NCBI RefSeq assembly: GCF_019448235.1
Contig: NZ_CP080409.1
Location: 620,001-684,000 of the forward strand
Direction of reading: 5' to 3'
From: Nocardioides panacisoli
GTDB lineage: Bacteria; Actinomycetota; Actinomycetes; Propionibacteriales; Nocardioidaceae
Length of the DNA stretch: 64,000 bases
The position numbers were made by a program, and so were the translations under genes. Below, in pieces: positions 1-9,180 of the stretch (positions are counted from its first letter, which is position 1; each line of letters begins with the position of its first letter). The notes below the pieces were generated by a model. That model had not been told where the DNA came from, ran no database searches, and saw only the letters and a list, made by a program, of their open reading frames with translations.

Positions 1-461
1 AACGCGACCGCCGACGACGCGCTCGCACTCGCGCGCACCCTCAACCCGGACAACGAGCCGGGACGGTTGACCTTCATCACCCGGTTCGGCCACGACCGCA
101 TCCGCGAGGGCCTGCCGCCGCTGGTGGAGAAGGTCACCGCGGAGGGCGCCAACGTCACCTGGATGAGCGACCCGATGCACGGCAACACCTTCGAGGCCTC
201 CACCGGCTTCAAGACCCGTCGGTTCGAGGACGTCCTCGCCGAGGTGCAGGGCTTCTTCGACGTCCACCGCCAGCTCGGCACGGTGCCCGGCGGCATCCTG
301 GTGGAGAACACCGGCGACGACGTCACCGAGGTGATCGGCGGCGGTGAGGAGCTCGACGAGCACGGGCTCGCGCACCGGTACGAGTCGGTCGTCGACCCGC
401 GGCTCAACCGCGTGCAGAGCCTGGAGATGGCCTTCAAGGTCGCCGACATGCTCCGCCACGC

Positions 462-465
<4 letters not shown>
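1..465 (+). CDS. aroG: 3-deoxy-7-phosphoheptulonate synthase class II (C-terminal part, cut by window edge)
   Basis: Last 154 residues of a class II (plant/mycobacterial type) DAHP synthase, which condenses phosphoenolpyruvate and erythrose 4-phosphate in the first step of the shikimate pathway. The open frame runs in from base 1, so the true start lies outside the window and the TTG at 67 is internal. Visible family motifs are FGHDRI, SDPMHGNT (metal/substrate site), TGFKTRRF, GGILVENTGDDVTE and the end RVQSLEMAFKVADML. The stop overlaps the next ATG as ATGA, which suggests translational coupling with the threonine aldolase. A complete class I enzyme of the same reaction lies 1 kb away. Family assignment is firm; feedback behaviour cannot be judged from this fragment. 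Confidence 0.95.
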
Positions 466-1460
<995 letters not shown>

Positions 1461-2498
1461 TCAGGCCGGAGCCGCCGGCGAGCGCCCCACCATGGGGGGC
1501 AGCTGGCGCACGGCCTGGGCGAGGGCGCGCAGGTCCGTGCCGTGCAGCGCCTGTGGGCCGTCGCACAGGGCGACCTCGGGGTCGGGGTGCACGTCGACGA
1601 TGACGCCGTCCGACCCCACGCCGATCGCCGCACGGGAGAGCGGGACGACCAGGTCGCGACGGCCGGCCGCGTGCGACGGGTCGACGATGACCGGCAGGTG
1701 CGAGTCGGCCTGCACCACCGGTACGGCGGAGATGTCGAGGGTGTTGCGGGTCGCGGGCTCGTGGGTGCGGATGCCCCGCTCGCACAGGACGATCTCCAGG
1801 TTGCCGCGCTGGGCGACGTACTCCGCCGCCATCAGCCACTCCTCGATCGTGGCGGTCATGCCGCGCTTGAGCAGCACGGGCTTGTCGACCTCGCCGACGG
1901 CCTGGAGCAGGCCGAAGTTGCCCATGTTGCGGGTGCCGATCTGCAGCATGTCGGCGTACTCGCACACCATCGGTACGTCGCGGGCGTCGACGACCTCGGT
2001 CACGACCGGCAGGCCGACGTCCTCCCCGACGCGAGCGAGGATCTCCAGCCCCTCCACGCCCAGGCCCTGGAAGGCGTACGGCGAGGTGCGCGGCTTGAAG
2101 GCACCGCCGCGGATCATCGCCGCGCCGGCGGCCTTGGCCATCGTGGCGGCCTCCGAGGTCTGCTCGGCGCTCTCGACCGCACAGGGCCCGGCGATCAGCG
2201 TGAACGTCTCCGGACCGATCGACACCTGGGCGCCCGGCTTGCCCACGCGCACCACGGAGCGGTCGGGGTGGTGCTGGCGGCTGACGAGCTTGAACGGGTC
2301 GGAGATGCGGTGCACGCCGGCCACGCCGGCCATGGCCCGCAGGTTCAGGCCGTGGAAGCTGTCGACGTCGCCGATCAGCCCGATGATGGTCCGGTCCACG
2401 CCCTGGGAGACGAACGCCTGGCCGCCCACCGACTCGACGCGCTCGACCACGTGGGCCACGTCCTCGGCGGTGGCGTCCGGCGCCATCACCACGACCAT
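1461..2498 (-). CDS. aroF: 3-deoxy-7-phosphoheptulonate synthase class I (beta type, with N-terminal regulatory domain)
   Basis: 345 residues, as in Thermotoga-type class I-beta DAHP synthases. Residues 1-65 form a ferredoxin-like regulatory domain (start MVVVMAPDATAEDV). The barrel then shows LIAGPCAVES, GGAFKPRTSPYAFQG, QIGTRNMGNF, VLLKRGM and VIVDPSHAAG, which carry PEP, erythrose 4-phosphate and metal ligands. ATG 2498 is chosen because the regulatory domain starts there; the open frame extends 28 codons further upstream without similarity. It catalyses the same reaction as the class II enzyme at the window start, so the two are isoenzymes that could be regulated separately. The gene is convergent with the aldolase and has no same-strand partner close by. 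Confidence 0.94.
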   Translation of the reverse strand: MVVVMAPDATAEDVAHVVERVESVGGQAFVSQGVDRTIIGLIGDVDSFHGLNLRAMAGVAGVHRISDPFKLVSRQHHPDRSVVRVGKPGAQVSIGPETFTLIAGPCAVESAEQTSEAATMAKAAGAAMIRGGAFKPRTSPYAFQGLGVEGLEILARVGEDVGLPVVTEVVDARDVPMVCEYADMLQIGTRNMGNFGLLQAVGEVDKPVLLKRGMTATIEEWLMAAEYVAQRGNLEIVLCERGIRTHEPATRNTLDISAVPVVQADSHLPVIVDPSHAAGRRDLVVPLSRAAIGVGSDGVIVDVHPDPEVALCDGPQALHGTDLRALAQAVRQLPPMVGRSPAAPA

Positions 2499-2627
2499 CG
2501 TCGACTCACTCTCTGCGCCCGCAGCGGGCGCGGGCTGCGTGGGGTCGAGGCTAGGGGAGCCGCGGCCACGGCGGCACCGCAATTCAGGATCCGGACGCCC
2601 GAGACGCGCCGACCGGTGACGGTGGGC

Positions 2628-3488
2628 TCAGCCGCGGAGGCGCTTGAGCAGCCCGATGTCGGGGTTCCCCGGCTCCCGCGAACCGGGGGTCTCCAGCACG
2701 AAGGGGACCTCGGCCAGCGCCGGATGGGCGAGGAGCTCCTCGAACGCAGTCGTCCCGATGTGGCCCTGCCCGATCTGCTCGTGGCGGTCGCGCATCGACC
2801 CGCGCGGGTCCTTGGAGTCGTTCGCGTGGACGAGCCGGAGCCGTCCCGGTCCGCCGATCTCGAGGACGCGGTCCACCGTCGCGGTCGCACCGCCCGGCTC
2901 GTCCAGCGGAGCACCCGCGGCGAAGACGTGGCAGGTGTCGAGGCAGATCCCCGCCTTCGGGTGCTCGTCGAGTGCCGCGAGGTAGGCGGCCAGGTCCTCG
3001 ACCCCGGCGCACAGCGAGCGCCCCTGGCCTGCGGTCGGCTCGAGCAGCAGCCACGGCGCGTGCTCGTCGAGTCCGTCGAGGACCGGGAGCAGCGCCTCGC
3101 GCACCTGCCGCAGCGCGGCCGCGTGCCGGTCCGCGCCACCGTCGGGGTCGACGTAGGAGCCGGTGTGCACCACCACGCCCTCGGCGCCGATCTCGACCGC
3201 GCGGCGCATGTTGTGCGCCACGACGTCGGCGGACCTCTCGTACGTCGTGGCCGTCGGCGAACCCAGGTTGACCAGGTAGGGCGTGTGGATGAAGGTCCGC
3301 AGGCCCTGCTCGGCGGTGAGGCGCCGGAACTCCTCGTCGACCCGGGGGTCGCCCTCGGTCAGTGCCCAGCCGCGGGGGTTGCCGACGAACACCTGGACGG
3401 TCTCGCAGCCGAGCTCGGTGGCGTCGGCCAGCGCCCCCTTGACCAGGCCCTTGCCGATGCGGACGTGGGTGCCGATCGGGGAACGCAT
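2628..3488 (-). CDS. nfo: deoxyribonuclease IV (AP endonuclease, endonuclease IV)
   Basis: 286-residue TIM-barrel endonuclease that incises DNA 5' of abasic sites in base excision repair. The full tri-zinc ligand set is visible by analogy with E. coli Nfo: H68 (FIHTPY), H108 (VVHTGS), E150 (LLLEPTAG), D184 and H187 (CLDTCHVF), H221 (LVHANDSK), D234 and H236 (RDRHEQIG) and E266 (VLETPG). Length and start (MRSPIGTHVRIGKGL) match the family. No strong ribosome binding site precedes the ATG. It stands alone between the DAHP synthase and the MpaB-type gene, all on the minus strand but with gaps. Confidence 0.96.
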   Translation of the reverse strand: MRSPIGTHVRIGKGLVKGALADATELGCETVQVFVGNPRGWALTEGDPRVDEEFRRLTAEQGLRTFIHTPYLVNLGSPTATTYERSADVVAHNMRRAVEIGAEGVVVHTGSYVDPDGGADRHAAALRQVREALLPVLDGLDEHAPWLLLEPTAGQGRSLCAGVEDLAAYLAALDEHPKAGICLDTCHVFAAGAPLDEPGGATATVDRVLEIGGPGRLRLVHANDSKDPRGSMRDRHEQIGQGHIGTTAFEELLAHPALAEVPFVLETPGSREPGNPDIGLLKRLRG

Positions 3489-3542
3489 GCCCGGGACCGT
3501 ACCGGCGTCCGGCTTCCGGGCACGCAGGGCCCCTGGCTGCGG

Positions 3543-4424
3543 TCAGGCCGGCCGGGGCTCCTCCTGCACGGCCCGGGGACCGGGCCCCATCGCCCAGCGG
3601 ATGCCGGAGGTGATCGCGATCCCGCTGGCCCGGACCGCCGTCGCCTCCGCGACGGGGACGTAGGGCAGCCGCAGCGGCCACCGCGCCCACCGCGGGAGCA
3701 ACCCGACGCCGGCGCTGCACAGCAGGCCGTACGCCGGCCGGACCGCCAGCGGCACCGGAGGACGCAGCAGGATGAAGCGCGCCGTACGCCGCGCGGCCTC
3801 GGTCGAGGCGAGCTCGGGACGGAACTCCTCGATGGTCTCGTGCAGCTCCGCGACGGTGGTCGGCACCTGGGTGGCGCCGAGGGCGCGGGCGATCACCGCG
3901 GTCTGGGCCACGTAGTCGTCGCGCGCCTCCGCGTCGAGCGGGCGGGCGCCGTACGCGTCGTGGGCGCGGAGGAAGCTGTCGACCTCTGCGACGTGGACCC
4001 ATCGCAGCAACCGCGGGTCGGCGGCCCGATAGGGGCGCCCGTCCGGAGCGACGCCGTCGATGCGGTCGTGGACGGAGCGCACCACCGCGATCGCCCGGTC
4101 GGCGTGCTCGGTCGTGCCGAAGGTGGTCTCGGCGAGGAAGCCGCTGGTGCGGGCCAACCGGCCCCAGGGGTCGCCGCGGTAGCCGGAGTGCTGGTCCACC
4201 GCGGCCATCGCCAACGGGTGCAGCGACTGCAGCAGCAGCGCACGGACCCCGCCGACGAACATCGCGGCGTCGGAGTGGACCTGCCAGATCGCGTCCTCGG
4301 GACCGAACCGCCGCGGCCCGGTGGTCCCGTGGATGCGCTCGCGACGACCCGCCCCTTCCTCGCCGGCGACCTTGGCGAAGATGGCCGCACCCACCCGCTC
4401 CCGGACCCCGTCCACCATGCTCAT
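3543..4424 (-). CDS. oxygenase MpaB family / DUF2236 domain protein
   Basis: 293-residue protein of the DUF2236 (MpaB-like oxygenase, latex-clearing-protein-like) family. Typical features are the early segment WQVHSDAAMFVGGVRALLLQ followed by SLHPLAMAAV with its conserved His, then LARTSGFLAETTFG and WVHVAEVDSFLRAHDAYG, another His-rich helix. Members are helical, some bind heme b, and most have no known substrate. ATG 4424 (MSMVDGVRERVG) is preferred; an in-frame upstream codon at 4511 would place the start inside the 33-bp inverted repeat and is unlikely. MET 4418 is an alternative. It lies downstream of pknL on the same strand but is separated by 198 bp of repeats, so it is probably not co-transcribed. 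Confidence 0.85.
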   Translation of the reverse strand: MSMVDGVRERVGAAIFAKVAGEEGAGRRERIHGTTGPRRFGPEDAIWQVHSDAAMFVGGVRALLLQSLHPLAMAAVDQHSGYRGDPWGRLARTSGFLAETTFGTTEHADRAIAVVRSVHDRIDGVAPDGRPYRAADPRLLRWVHVAEVDSFLRAHDAYGARPLDAEARDDYVAQTAVIARALGATQVPTTVAELHETIEEFRPELASTEAARRTARFILLRPPVPLAVRPAYGLLCSAGVGLLPRWARWPLRLPYVPVAEATAVRASGIAITSGIRWAMGPGPRAVQEEPRPA

Positions 4425-4447
4425 GGATCCATGGTGCCGGGAGACCG

Positions 4448-4540
4448 GTTGAATCGGCACTTTCTTCCGTTCAATCGTGACGTGTCGACGAGGTGCGTGA
4501 CAGGAACTCACGATTGAACGGAAGAAAGTGCCGATTCAAC
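4448..4540. repeat. 33-bp perfect inverted repeat with 27-bp loop
   Basis: Arms 4448-4480 and 4508-4540 are exact reverse complements over 33 bases. The arms are only about 45 percent GC in a region near 70 percent. Each arm is itself an imperfect small palindrome: TTGAATCGG and CCGTTCAA face each other across CACTTTCTT. It sits between the pknL 3' end and the start of the MpaB-type gene, and its right end touches the 36-bp direct repeat. It could be a REP/MITE-like dispersed element, a very strong hairpin terminator for pknL, or both. There is no coding capacity between the arms. Confidence 0.9.
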
Positions 4541-4635
4541 GCTCGTCCCTCGCTCCCGGCACTCAGACGACGGTGCCAGTCGGTCGCTTCGCGCCGCGCC
4601 GCTCGTCCCTCGCTCCCGGCACTCAGACGACGGTG
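4540..4635. repeat. 36-bp direct repeat duplicating the pknL 3' end
   Basis: Bases 4540-4575 recur exactly at 4600-4635, a 60-bp period. The right copy holds the last codons and stop of pknL (ending Thr-Val-Val-stop on the minus strand) plus downstream sequence. The left copy repeats the same stop region outside the gene, so it looks like a local duplication of the gene end rather than unrelated repeats. The 24 bp between the copies are unique. Confidence 0.9.
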
Positions 4636-6590
4636 ATCGTGACGGTGCTGCCCTTGCGCACCTCGCTGCCCGCGGAGGGGTCGATGCTGAACACGCGGGA
4701 GCCGTTGAAGTAGATCCGGGCCCGCTCGACCTTCACCTCCAGGCCGAGCGACTCCAGCTCCGAGACCACGGCGTCGGTGCTCTTGTTGAACACCGAGGGC
4801 AGCGTCACGAACGGCTGCCCCTTGGACACGACGAGCTTGACGACGTCGCCCTTGTAGAGGGTGCCGCTCTTGGGGGACTGGCCGATCACGTCGCCCTCGG
4901 CGACGGACTCGCTGAACCGCTCCTCGGCGACGGTGACCTCCAGCCCCTGGTCGGTCATGCGGTTCTGCGCCTTCTCGGCGCTCTGGCCGGTCCAGTCGGT
5001 GACCTTGATCGGCTTGCGGCCCTTGCTGACCACGAGCGTGATGCCGGTGTCGACCGGCAGGCCCTGCGCGCGTTCGGTGCCGAACTTGGGCTGGGTGCGG
5101 ATCACCCGTCCCTCGGCGACCTGCTCGGAGAAGCGTTCCTTGGTCTGCGCGACCACCATCTTCACCTCGCGCAGCGCGCCGGTGGCCGACTCGACCGTCA
5201 TGCCACTGACGTCGGGTACGTCGTAGCGCTCCGGCCCCAACGACAGCGTGAGCGTGACCGCGTCCTCGGGCAGGATGCGACCGCCCGCCGCGGGGTCGGC
5301 GGAGACCACCTCACCCTCCGGGGCCGTCTCGGAGTGGACCGGGTCGGCGTACTCGACGGCGAGGTCGGCCCCGGAGAGCTTCTCCTCCGCGGCCGCCTGG
5401 GTCAGGCCGACCACCGTCGGTGCCGAGACGTAGCGGGCCCACCCGAACCAGTAGCCGCCGCCCAGCAGCCCGGCCACGAGGGCCATGACCAGCAGGGCCA
5501 GCAGCGGGCGTCGGCGGCGCCGTTGTCGCCGCGGGGGACCCTCGTCGGGGCGGATGACGGACGTCTGCTCGGTCCGCGGCGGCGGGGGGACCGCGGCCAC
5601 CTCGCGAGCCAGCGGGGCCAACGGCTCGGGCGTGGTGTCGGTGGGCCGGGCGGCCGGTGTCAGGTCGGCCACCAGCTCTGCGTCGCTGGTGTCGCCCGCG
5701 CGCAGCGCGAGGCCCACGCGGTGGACGTGGTGCAGCGCCACCGCGGCGTCGGAGGGTCGGAGGCCACGATCGCGGGCCGTCAGGCGCGCGGTGAGCGCAT
5801 CGACGTAGTCCGGCACCTCCGGCACGGCATCGGAGGGAGGGGGTACGTCGTGGTGCACGTGGGCGTAGGCGACCTGGATGGGGCTGTCCCCGGTGTGGGG
5901 CTTCGCACCGGTGAGCAGCTCGTAGAGCATCACGCCGACGGCGTACACGTCGGCGCGGGCGTCGGCGCGTCCCTCGGAGACGACCTCGGGCGCCAGGTAG
6001 GACACCGTCCCGAGCAGCACGCCGCTGGTCGCGGTGTGCTGGGTGTCGGCGCTGACTGCCTTGGCCAGGCCGAAGTCGGCGACCTTGACCCGCCCGTCGT
6101 CGGCGATCAGCACGTTCTCGGGCTTCATGTCGCGGTGGACCAGGCCCGCACCGTGGGCCACCGCGAGGGCCTCCAGCACCGGTTCCAGGAGCGACAACGC
6201 CCGCTCGGGGCGCATCGGCGCCTCCTTGGCGATCACGTCGCGCAGGGTGTGGCCGGGCACCAGCTCCATCGCCAGGTAGACCGCGCCGTCGTCCTCGCCC
6301 TGGTCGTAGACCGCCACCACGTGGGGGTGCGACAGGCGTGCCGCTGCCCGGGCCTCGCGCACGAACCGGGCGGCGAAGTCCTCCTCACCATCGGTGGAGT
6401 CGCCCAGGCCGGCGTGCATGATCTTGAGCGCCACCGTGCGGTCCAGGCGCTCGTCGTGCGCCTCGTAGACCCCGGCCATCCCGCCGCGTGCGATCCGCCC
6501 GCCGACGCGGTAGCGGCCGTCGAGCAGGCGTCCGGTGTGGGGGTCGTCCATGGAGCCTCGTGCGGGGTCGCGAGGGCGCACACCTCTCAT
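4623..6590 (-). CDS. pknL: PASTA-domain Ser/Thr protein kinase PknL
   Basis: 655-residue membrane kinase. The Hanks kinase domain (about residues 27-290) has the Gly loop ARGGMAGV (34-41), Lys56 in VALKIM, HRDMKPEN (catalytic D154) and DFG (172-174). A proline-rich linker leads to one membrane segment (about 362-382), then four extracellular PASTA repeats (about 391-453, 456-524, 527-591, 595-655) that in this family sense muropeptides or peptidoglycan. The start at 6590 is chosen for a strong AGGAGGG five to six bases upstream; ATG 6551 is an alternative. Identification as PknL rather than PknB rests on its neighbour, the divergent Rv2175c-type gene, and on nearby class II DAHP synthase, as in mycobacteria. 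M. tuberculosis PknL lacks PASTA repeats, whereas related actinobacterial proteins have them. Confidence 0.92.
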   Translation of the reverse strand: MRGVRPRDPARGSMDDPHTGRLLDGRYRVGGRIARGGMAGVYEAHDERLDRTVALKIMHAGLGDSTDGEEDFAARFVREARAAARLSHPHVVAVYDQGEDDGAVYLAMELVPGHTLRDVIAKEAPMRPERALSLLEPVLEALAVAHGAGLVHRDMKPENVLIADDGRVKVADFGLAKAVSADTQHTATSGVLLGTVSYLAPEVVSEGRADARADVYAVGVMLYELLTGAKPHTGDSPIQVAYAHVHHDVPPPSDAVPEVPDYVDALTARLTARDRGLRPSDAAVALHHVHRVGLALRAGDTSDAELVADLTPAARPTDTTPEPLAPLAREVAAVPPPPRTEQTSVIRPDEGPPRRQRRRRRPLLALLVMALVAGLLGGGYWFGWARYVSAPTVVGLTQAAAEEKLSGADLAVEYADPVHSETAPEGEVVSADPAAGGRILPEDAVTLTLSLGPERYDVPDVSGMTVESATGALREVKMVVAQTKERFSEQVAEGRVIRTQPKFGTERAQGLPVDTGITLVVSKGRKPIKVTDWTGQSAEKAQNRMTDQGLEVTVAEERFSESVAEGDVIGQSPKSGTLYKGDVVKLVVSKGQPFVTLPSVFNKSTDAVVSELESLGLEVKVERARIYFNGSRVFSIDPSAGSEVRKGSTVTITVV

Positions 6591-6712
6591 GTCGACCCTC
6601 CTGCGTGTCCGGTGGGGAAGCTTCCGGCAACCCTGCCATGGTACGGCGCGCCCGCTGGCGAGCGGCGCCAGCCACGCCGTGGGGCGCCCCGCGCGGGTGC
6701 GATGATGGACAC

Positions 6713-7084
6713 GTGACTGAGCTACGACTGGCAGACCAGGACCTCGCTGCCCTGGTCGAGGACTGGCTGGACCGCGAGGCCGCGGCCGAGCTCCTCGGCG
6801 TGACCCCGGCCAAGGTGAAGACCATGGTGAAGGACCACGAGCTCGCGGCCGCGCGTCCCGGCGCGTCGGGCCCGCCGCAGGTGCCGGCCGCGTTCATCCG
6901 CGACGGCGAGCCGCTCAAGGGCCTCGGCGGGCTGCTGACGGTGCTGCACGACGGTGGCTACGACGACCGCGAGTGCATCGCGTGGATCTTCCTCGACGAC
7001 AACCTCCCCGGCCGGCCCATCGACGCGCTGCTGGAGAACCGGGGCGCCGAGGCGAAGCGGCGCGCGCAGGCGATGGCCTTCTGA
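6713..7084 (+). CDS. Rv2175c-type DNA-binding protein, PknL partner
   Basis: 123-residue protein starting at GTG 6713 (TELRLADQDLAAL). It has an N-terminal winged-helix-like helix-turn-helix (about residues 20-45, AAAELLGVTPAKVKTMVKD) and the conserved C-terminal segment GLGGLLTVLHDGGYDDRECI then AWIFLDDNLPGRPIDAL, diagnostic of the Rv2175c family. In M. tuberculosis Rv2175c is a phosphorylation substrate of PknL that loses DNA binding when phosphorylated; the divergent pknL next door makes the same pairing likely. The N-terminal Thr2 is a candidate phosphosite by analogy only. Its stop shares one base with the ATG of the RNase gene, giving a likely three-gene operon. Confidence 0.9.
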   Translation: MTELRLADQDLAALVEDWLDREAAAELLGVTPAKVKTMVKDHELAAARPGASGPPQVPAAFIRDGEPLKGLGGLLTVLHDGGYDDRECIAWIFLDDNLPGRPIDALLENRGAEAKRRAQAMAF

Positions 7085-7641
7085 TGCGAACCGACCAGGT
7101 CACGCGCCTGGTACGCCTCGCCGGTCGGGGCAGGGCGGGCCTGGTCACCGCGGTCGTGCTCGGCCTGCTGCTGGTCGGCGGTTGGTGGCTGCAGGACGGT
7201 GGTGCGGGCGTGGCGCCCGAGGCGCAGGACCGTACGACGCCGAGCGCCACCTCCGCACCGACGGAGGCGCCGTCGAGCGACCGATCGTCGACGGCACCCT
7301 CCGCGGCGCCGTCGACGGGCTCGACACCCACCCCAGCGACGGGCACGGACCCGGCGAGCGGGCTGCCCTACGTCGCGCTGGCCACGCTGCCGCCAGAGGC
7401 GGACGACACGCTCAGGCTCATCGACGCCGGGGGCCCCTTCCCGCACCCCGACCACGACGACGAGACCTTCCACAACTACGAGGGCATCCTCCCCGACGAG
7501 CCGGACGGCTACTACCGCGAGTACACCGTGGAGACGCCCGGCCTGGACCACCGCGGTGCCCGCCGCATCGTGACGGGCGGGGACGGCACGGCGTACTGGA
7601 CATCCGACCACTACGACTCCTTCTCGGTGATCGTGCGATGA
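7084..7641 (+). CDS. secreted or membrane-anchored barnase-like ribonuclease (N1/T1 family)
   Basis: 185 residues: a basic N terminus, one hydrophobic segment (about 20-36, VTAVVLGLLLVGGWW), a Ser/Thr/Pro/Ala-rich linker to about 92, then a microbial ribonuclease domain to the end. Catalytic residues align with barnase: E146 (YYREYTV), R161 (ARRIV) and H176 (SDHYDSF). The enzyme would cut RNA, preferring guanosine sites. The hydrophobic segment lacks a clear signal-peptidase site, so the protein may be membrane-anchored outside the cell. The ATG overlaps the upstream stop, and its own stop overlaps the barstar-like gene as ATGA, which matches the toxin-then-inhibitor order of such pairs. Confidence 0.9.
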   Translation: MRTDQVTRLVRLAGRGRAGLVTAVVLGLLLVGGWWLQDGGAGVAPEAQDRTTPSATSAPTEAPSSDRSSTAPSAAPSTGSTPTPATGTDPASGLPYVALATLPPEADDTLRLIDAGGPFPHPDHDDETFHNYEGILPDEPDGYYREYTVETPGLDHRGARRIVTGGDGTAYWTSDHYDSFSVIVR

Positions 7642-8036
7642 GTGGGCTGGCCGGCCTCCTCGCGGGCAGGGACGCACCGGCGGCCTACCGCTGGCGCGCG
7701 GCCCACGACGCGGCCGACGTACGCCGCACGGCCGAGACGGCGGGCTGGACCTTCGCCGCCGTCGACGGTTGGGTCCGCGGCACGCGGGCGGAGGTGCTGG
7801 CCGACCTGGGTGCGGCGTTGGGCTTCCCGGCGACGTACGGCGCCAACCTGGACGCATTGCACGACTGCCTGCGCGACCTCCCCGGGCCCGTCGTCGTGCT
7901 CTGGGACGGCTGGTCGACGCTGGCGCGGGCCGACGAGCGCGGCTTCGCCGCGATCCTGCACGTCCTGGGCCGCCACGACGTGGCGGTGCTGCTGCGCGGC
8001 GACGGTCCGGAGGTCGACCTCCCGCTGCTCGACTGA
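7638..8036 (+). CDS. barstar-family ribonuclease inhibitor
   Basis: 132-residue cytoplasmic protein with the barstar fold signature: an alpha/beta start (AAVDGWVRGTRAEVLADLG), the helix ALGFPATYGANLDALHDCLR and DLPGPVVVLWDG, all typical of barstar (pfam01337-type) proteins. There is no signal peptide. It is translationally coupled (ATGA) to the upstream barnase-like RNase and should protect the producer by blocking the RNase active site with the acidic helix-loop around NLDALHDCL. Specific pairing is inferred from gene order; many actinobacterial barstar-like proteins lack a tested partner. Confidence 0.9.
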   Translation: MSGLAGLLAGRDAPAAYRWRAAHDAADVRRTAETAGWTFAAVDGWVRGTRAEVLADLGAALGFPATYGANLDALHDCLRDLPGPVVVLWDGWSTLARADERGFAAILHVLGRHDVAVLLRGDGPEVDLPLLD

Positions 8037-8086
8037 GGTGCCCACCGGGGCGTCGCGCAGCGCGCGGCCTGCCCCATGATGGGGGC

Positions 8087-9172
8087 ATGCGGATCCTCGT
8101 CGCCCCCGACAAGTTCGCCGGCACGCTGAGCGCGGTGGAGGCCACCGACGCGATTGCCGCCGGGTGGCACCGGCACTCGCCCGGGGACGAGATCGACCGT
8201 GCCCCGATGTCCGACGGCGGACCGGGATTCACCGACGTGCTCCACGCAGCGCTCGGCGGCGAGCTCCTCGGACTCACCGTGACGGGCCCGTTCGGCGATC
8301 CCGTGCCGGCCACCGTGCTGCTCGAGCACGGCACGGCGTACGTCGAGAGCGCCCAGGCCTGTGGCGTGCACCTCACCGACGGTCGGCGCGGCGAGGAGGC
8401 CAGCACCGTCGGCGTGGGGGAGATGGTGCGGGAGGCCGTCGCGGCGGGCGCCCGCCGGGTCGTGGTCGGCCTCGGGGGCAGCGGCAGCAACGACGGTGGC
8501 GCCGGCCTGCTCGCGGCCCTGGGGGCCACCGCCGACGTGGCGCTCGACGCCGGTGGTGCCGCCCTCGCGGGGATCGGACCCGTGGAGCTGGGGCCCGCCC
8601 GCGAGGTCGTCGACGACGTGGAGCTGGTCATCGCCTCCGACGTGGACAGCACGCTGACCGGCCTCTTCGGCGCGACGCGGACCTTCGGACCGCAGAAGGG
8701 AATCGCCGAGGAACGGCTCCCGGCCCTCGACGGTGCGCTGGAGGACCTGGCCGCGGCGACCGACCGACGCCTGTCGCTGCGCGAGGGGGCGGGCGCAGCG
8801 GGCGGGCTGGGGTTCGCACTGCTGCTCCTCGGCGCCGACCGCCGGCCGGGCGTGGACCTGGTCGCCGAGGCGGTCGACCTCCCGGCCCGCGCGCGCAACG
8901 CAGACCTCGTGGTCACCGGTGAGGGGGCCTTCGACTTCTCCAGCCGCGCCGGGAAGGTGCCCTCCGGCGTCGCCGGGATCGCCGCCGACGCGATCCGGCC
9001 GTGCGTCGCACTGGCGGGCAAGGTGCTGGTCGGCTCCCGGGAGATGCGAGCGCTCGGCATGGACGCGGCGTACGCGATGGTGGACCTGGTGGGGGAGGAG
9101 CGCTCCTGGGCCGATCCGGCAGGGGCACTCGCCGACCTCACCGAGCGCGTGGCGCGCACCTGGTCACGGTAA
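8087..9172 (+). CDS. glycerate kinase (GK-II-like GarK/GlxK family)
   Basis: 361 residues. The protein phosphorylates D-glycerate with ATP, feeding glycolysis (2- or 3-phosphoglycerate product depending on subtype). Motifs: MRILVAPDKFAGTLSA at the N terminus, APMSDGGPGF, VVGLGGSGSNDGGAGL (nucleotide loop), GPQKG, and GEGAFDFSSRAGK near the C terminus. Length fits the family. The ATG lies just after a small inverted repeat (CCCCAT-G-ATGGGG, 8072-8084) that could hide the initiation site. It stands as a single gene after the barstar-like gene (50-bp gap). Confidence 0.94.
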   Translation: MRILVAPDKFAGTLSAVEATDAIAAGWHRHSPGDEIDRAPMSDGGPGFTDVLHAALGGELLGLTVTGPFGDPVPATVLLEHGTAYVESAQACGVHLTDGRRGEEASTVGVGEMVREAVAAGARRVVVGLGGSGSNDGGAGLLAALGATADVALDAGGAALAGIGPVELGPAREVVDDVELVIASDVDSTLTGLFGATRTFGPQKGIAEERLPALDGALEDLAAATDRRLSLREGAGAAGGLGFALLLLGADRRPGVDLVAEAVDLPARARNADLVVTGEGAFDFSSRAGKVPSGVAGIAADAIRPCVALAGKVLVGSREMRALGMDAAYAMVDLVGEERSWADPAGALADLTERVARTWSR

Positions 9173-9180
9173 TCCCGACA

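Noticed and set aside
1542..4517. A very long open frame on the plus strand antisense to the DAHP synthase, nfo and MpaB-type genes
   Set aside because: It has no protein family motifs, it has the composition expected of a mirror frame in very GC-rich DNA, and the minus strand carries complete known genes.
4448..4540. Insertion sequence ends
   Set aside because: Only 27 bases lie between the arms and no transposase gene is near, so it is not an autonomous element.
6551..6590. ATG 6551 as start of pknL
   Set aside because: It has a poor ribosome binding site, while 6590 has AGGAGGG at ideal spacing; kept only as an alternative.
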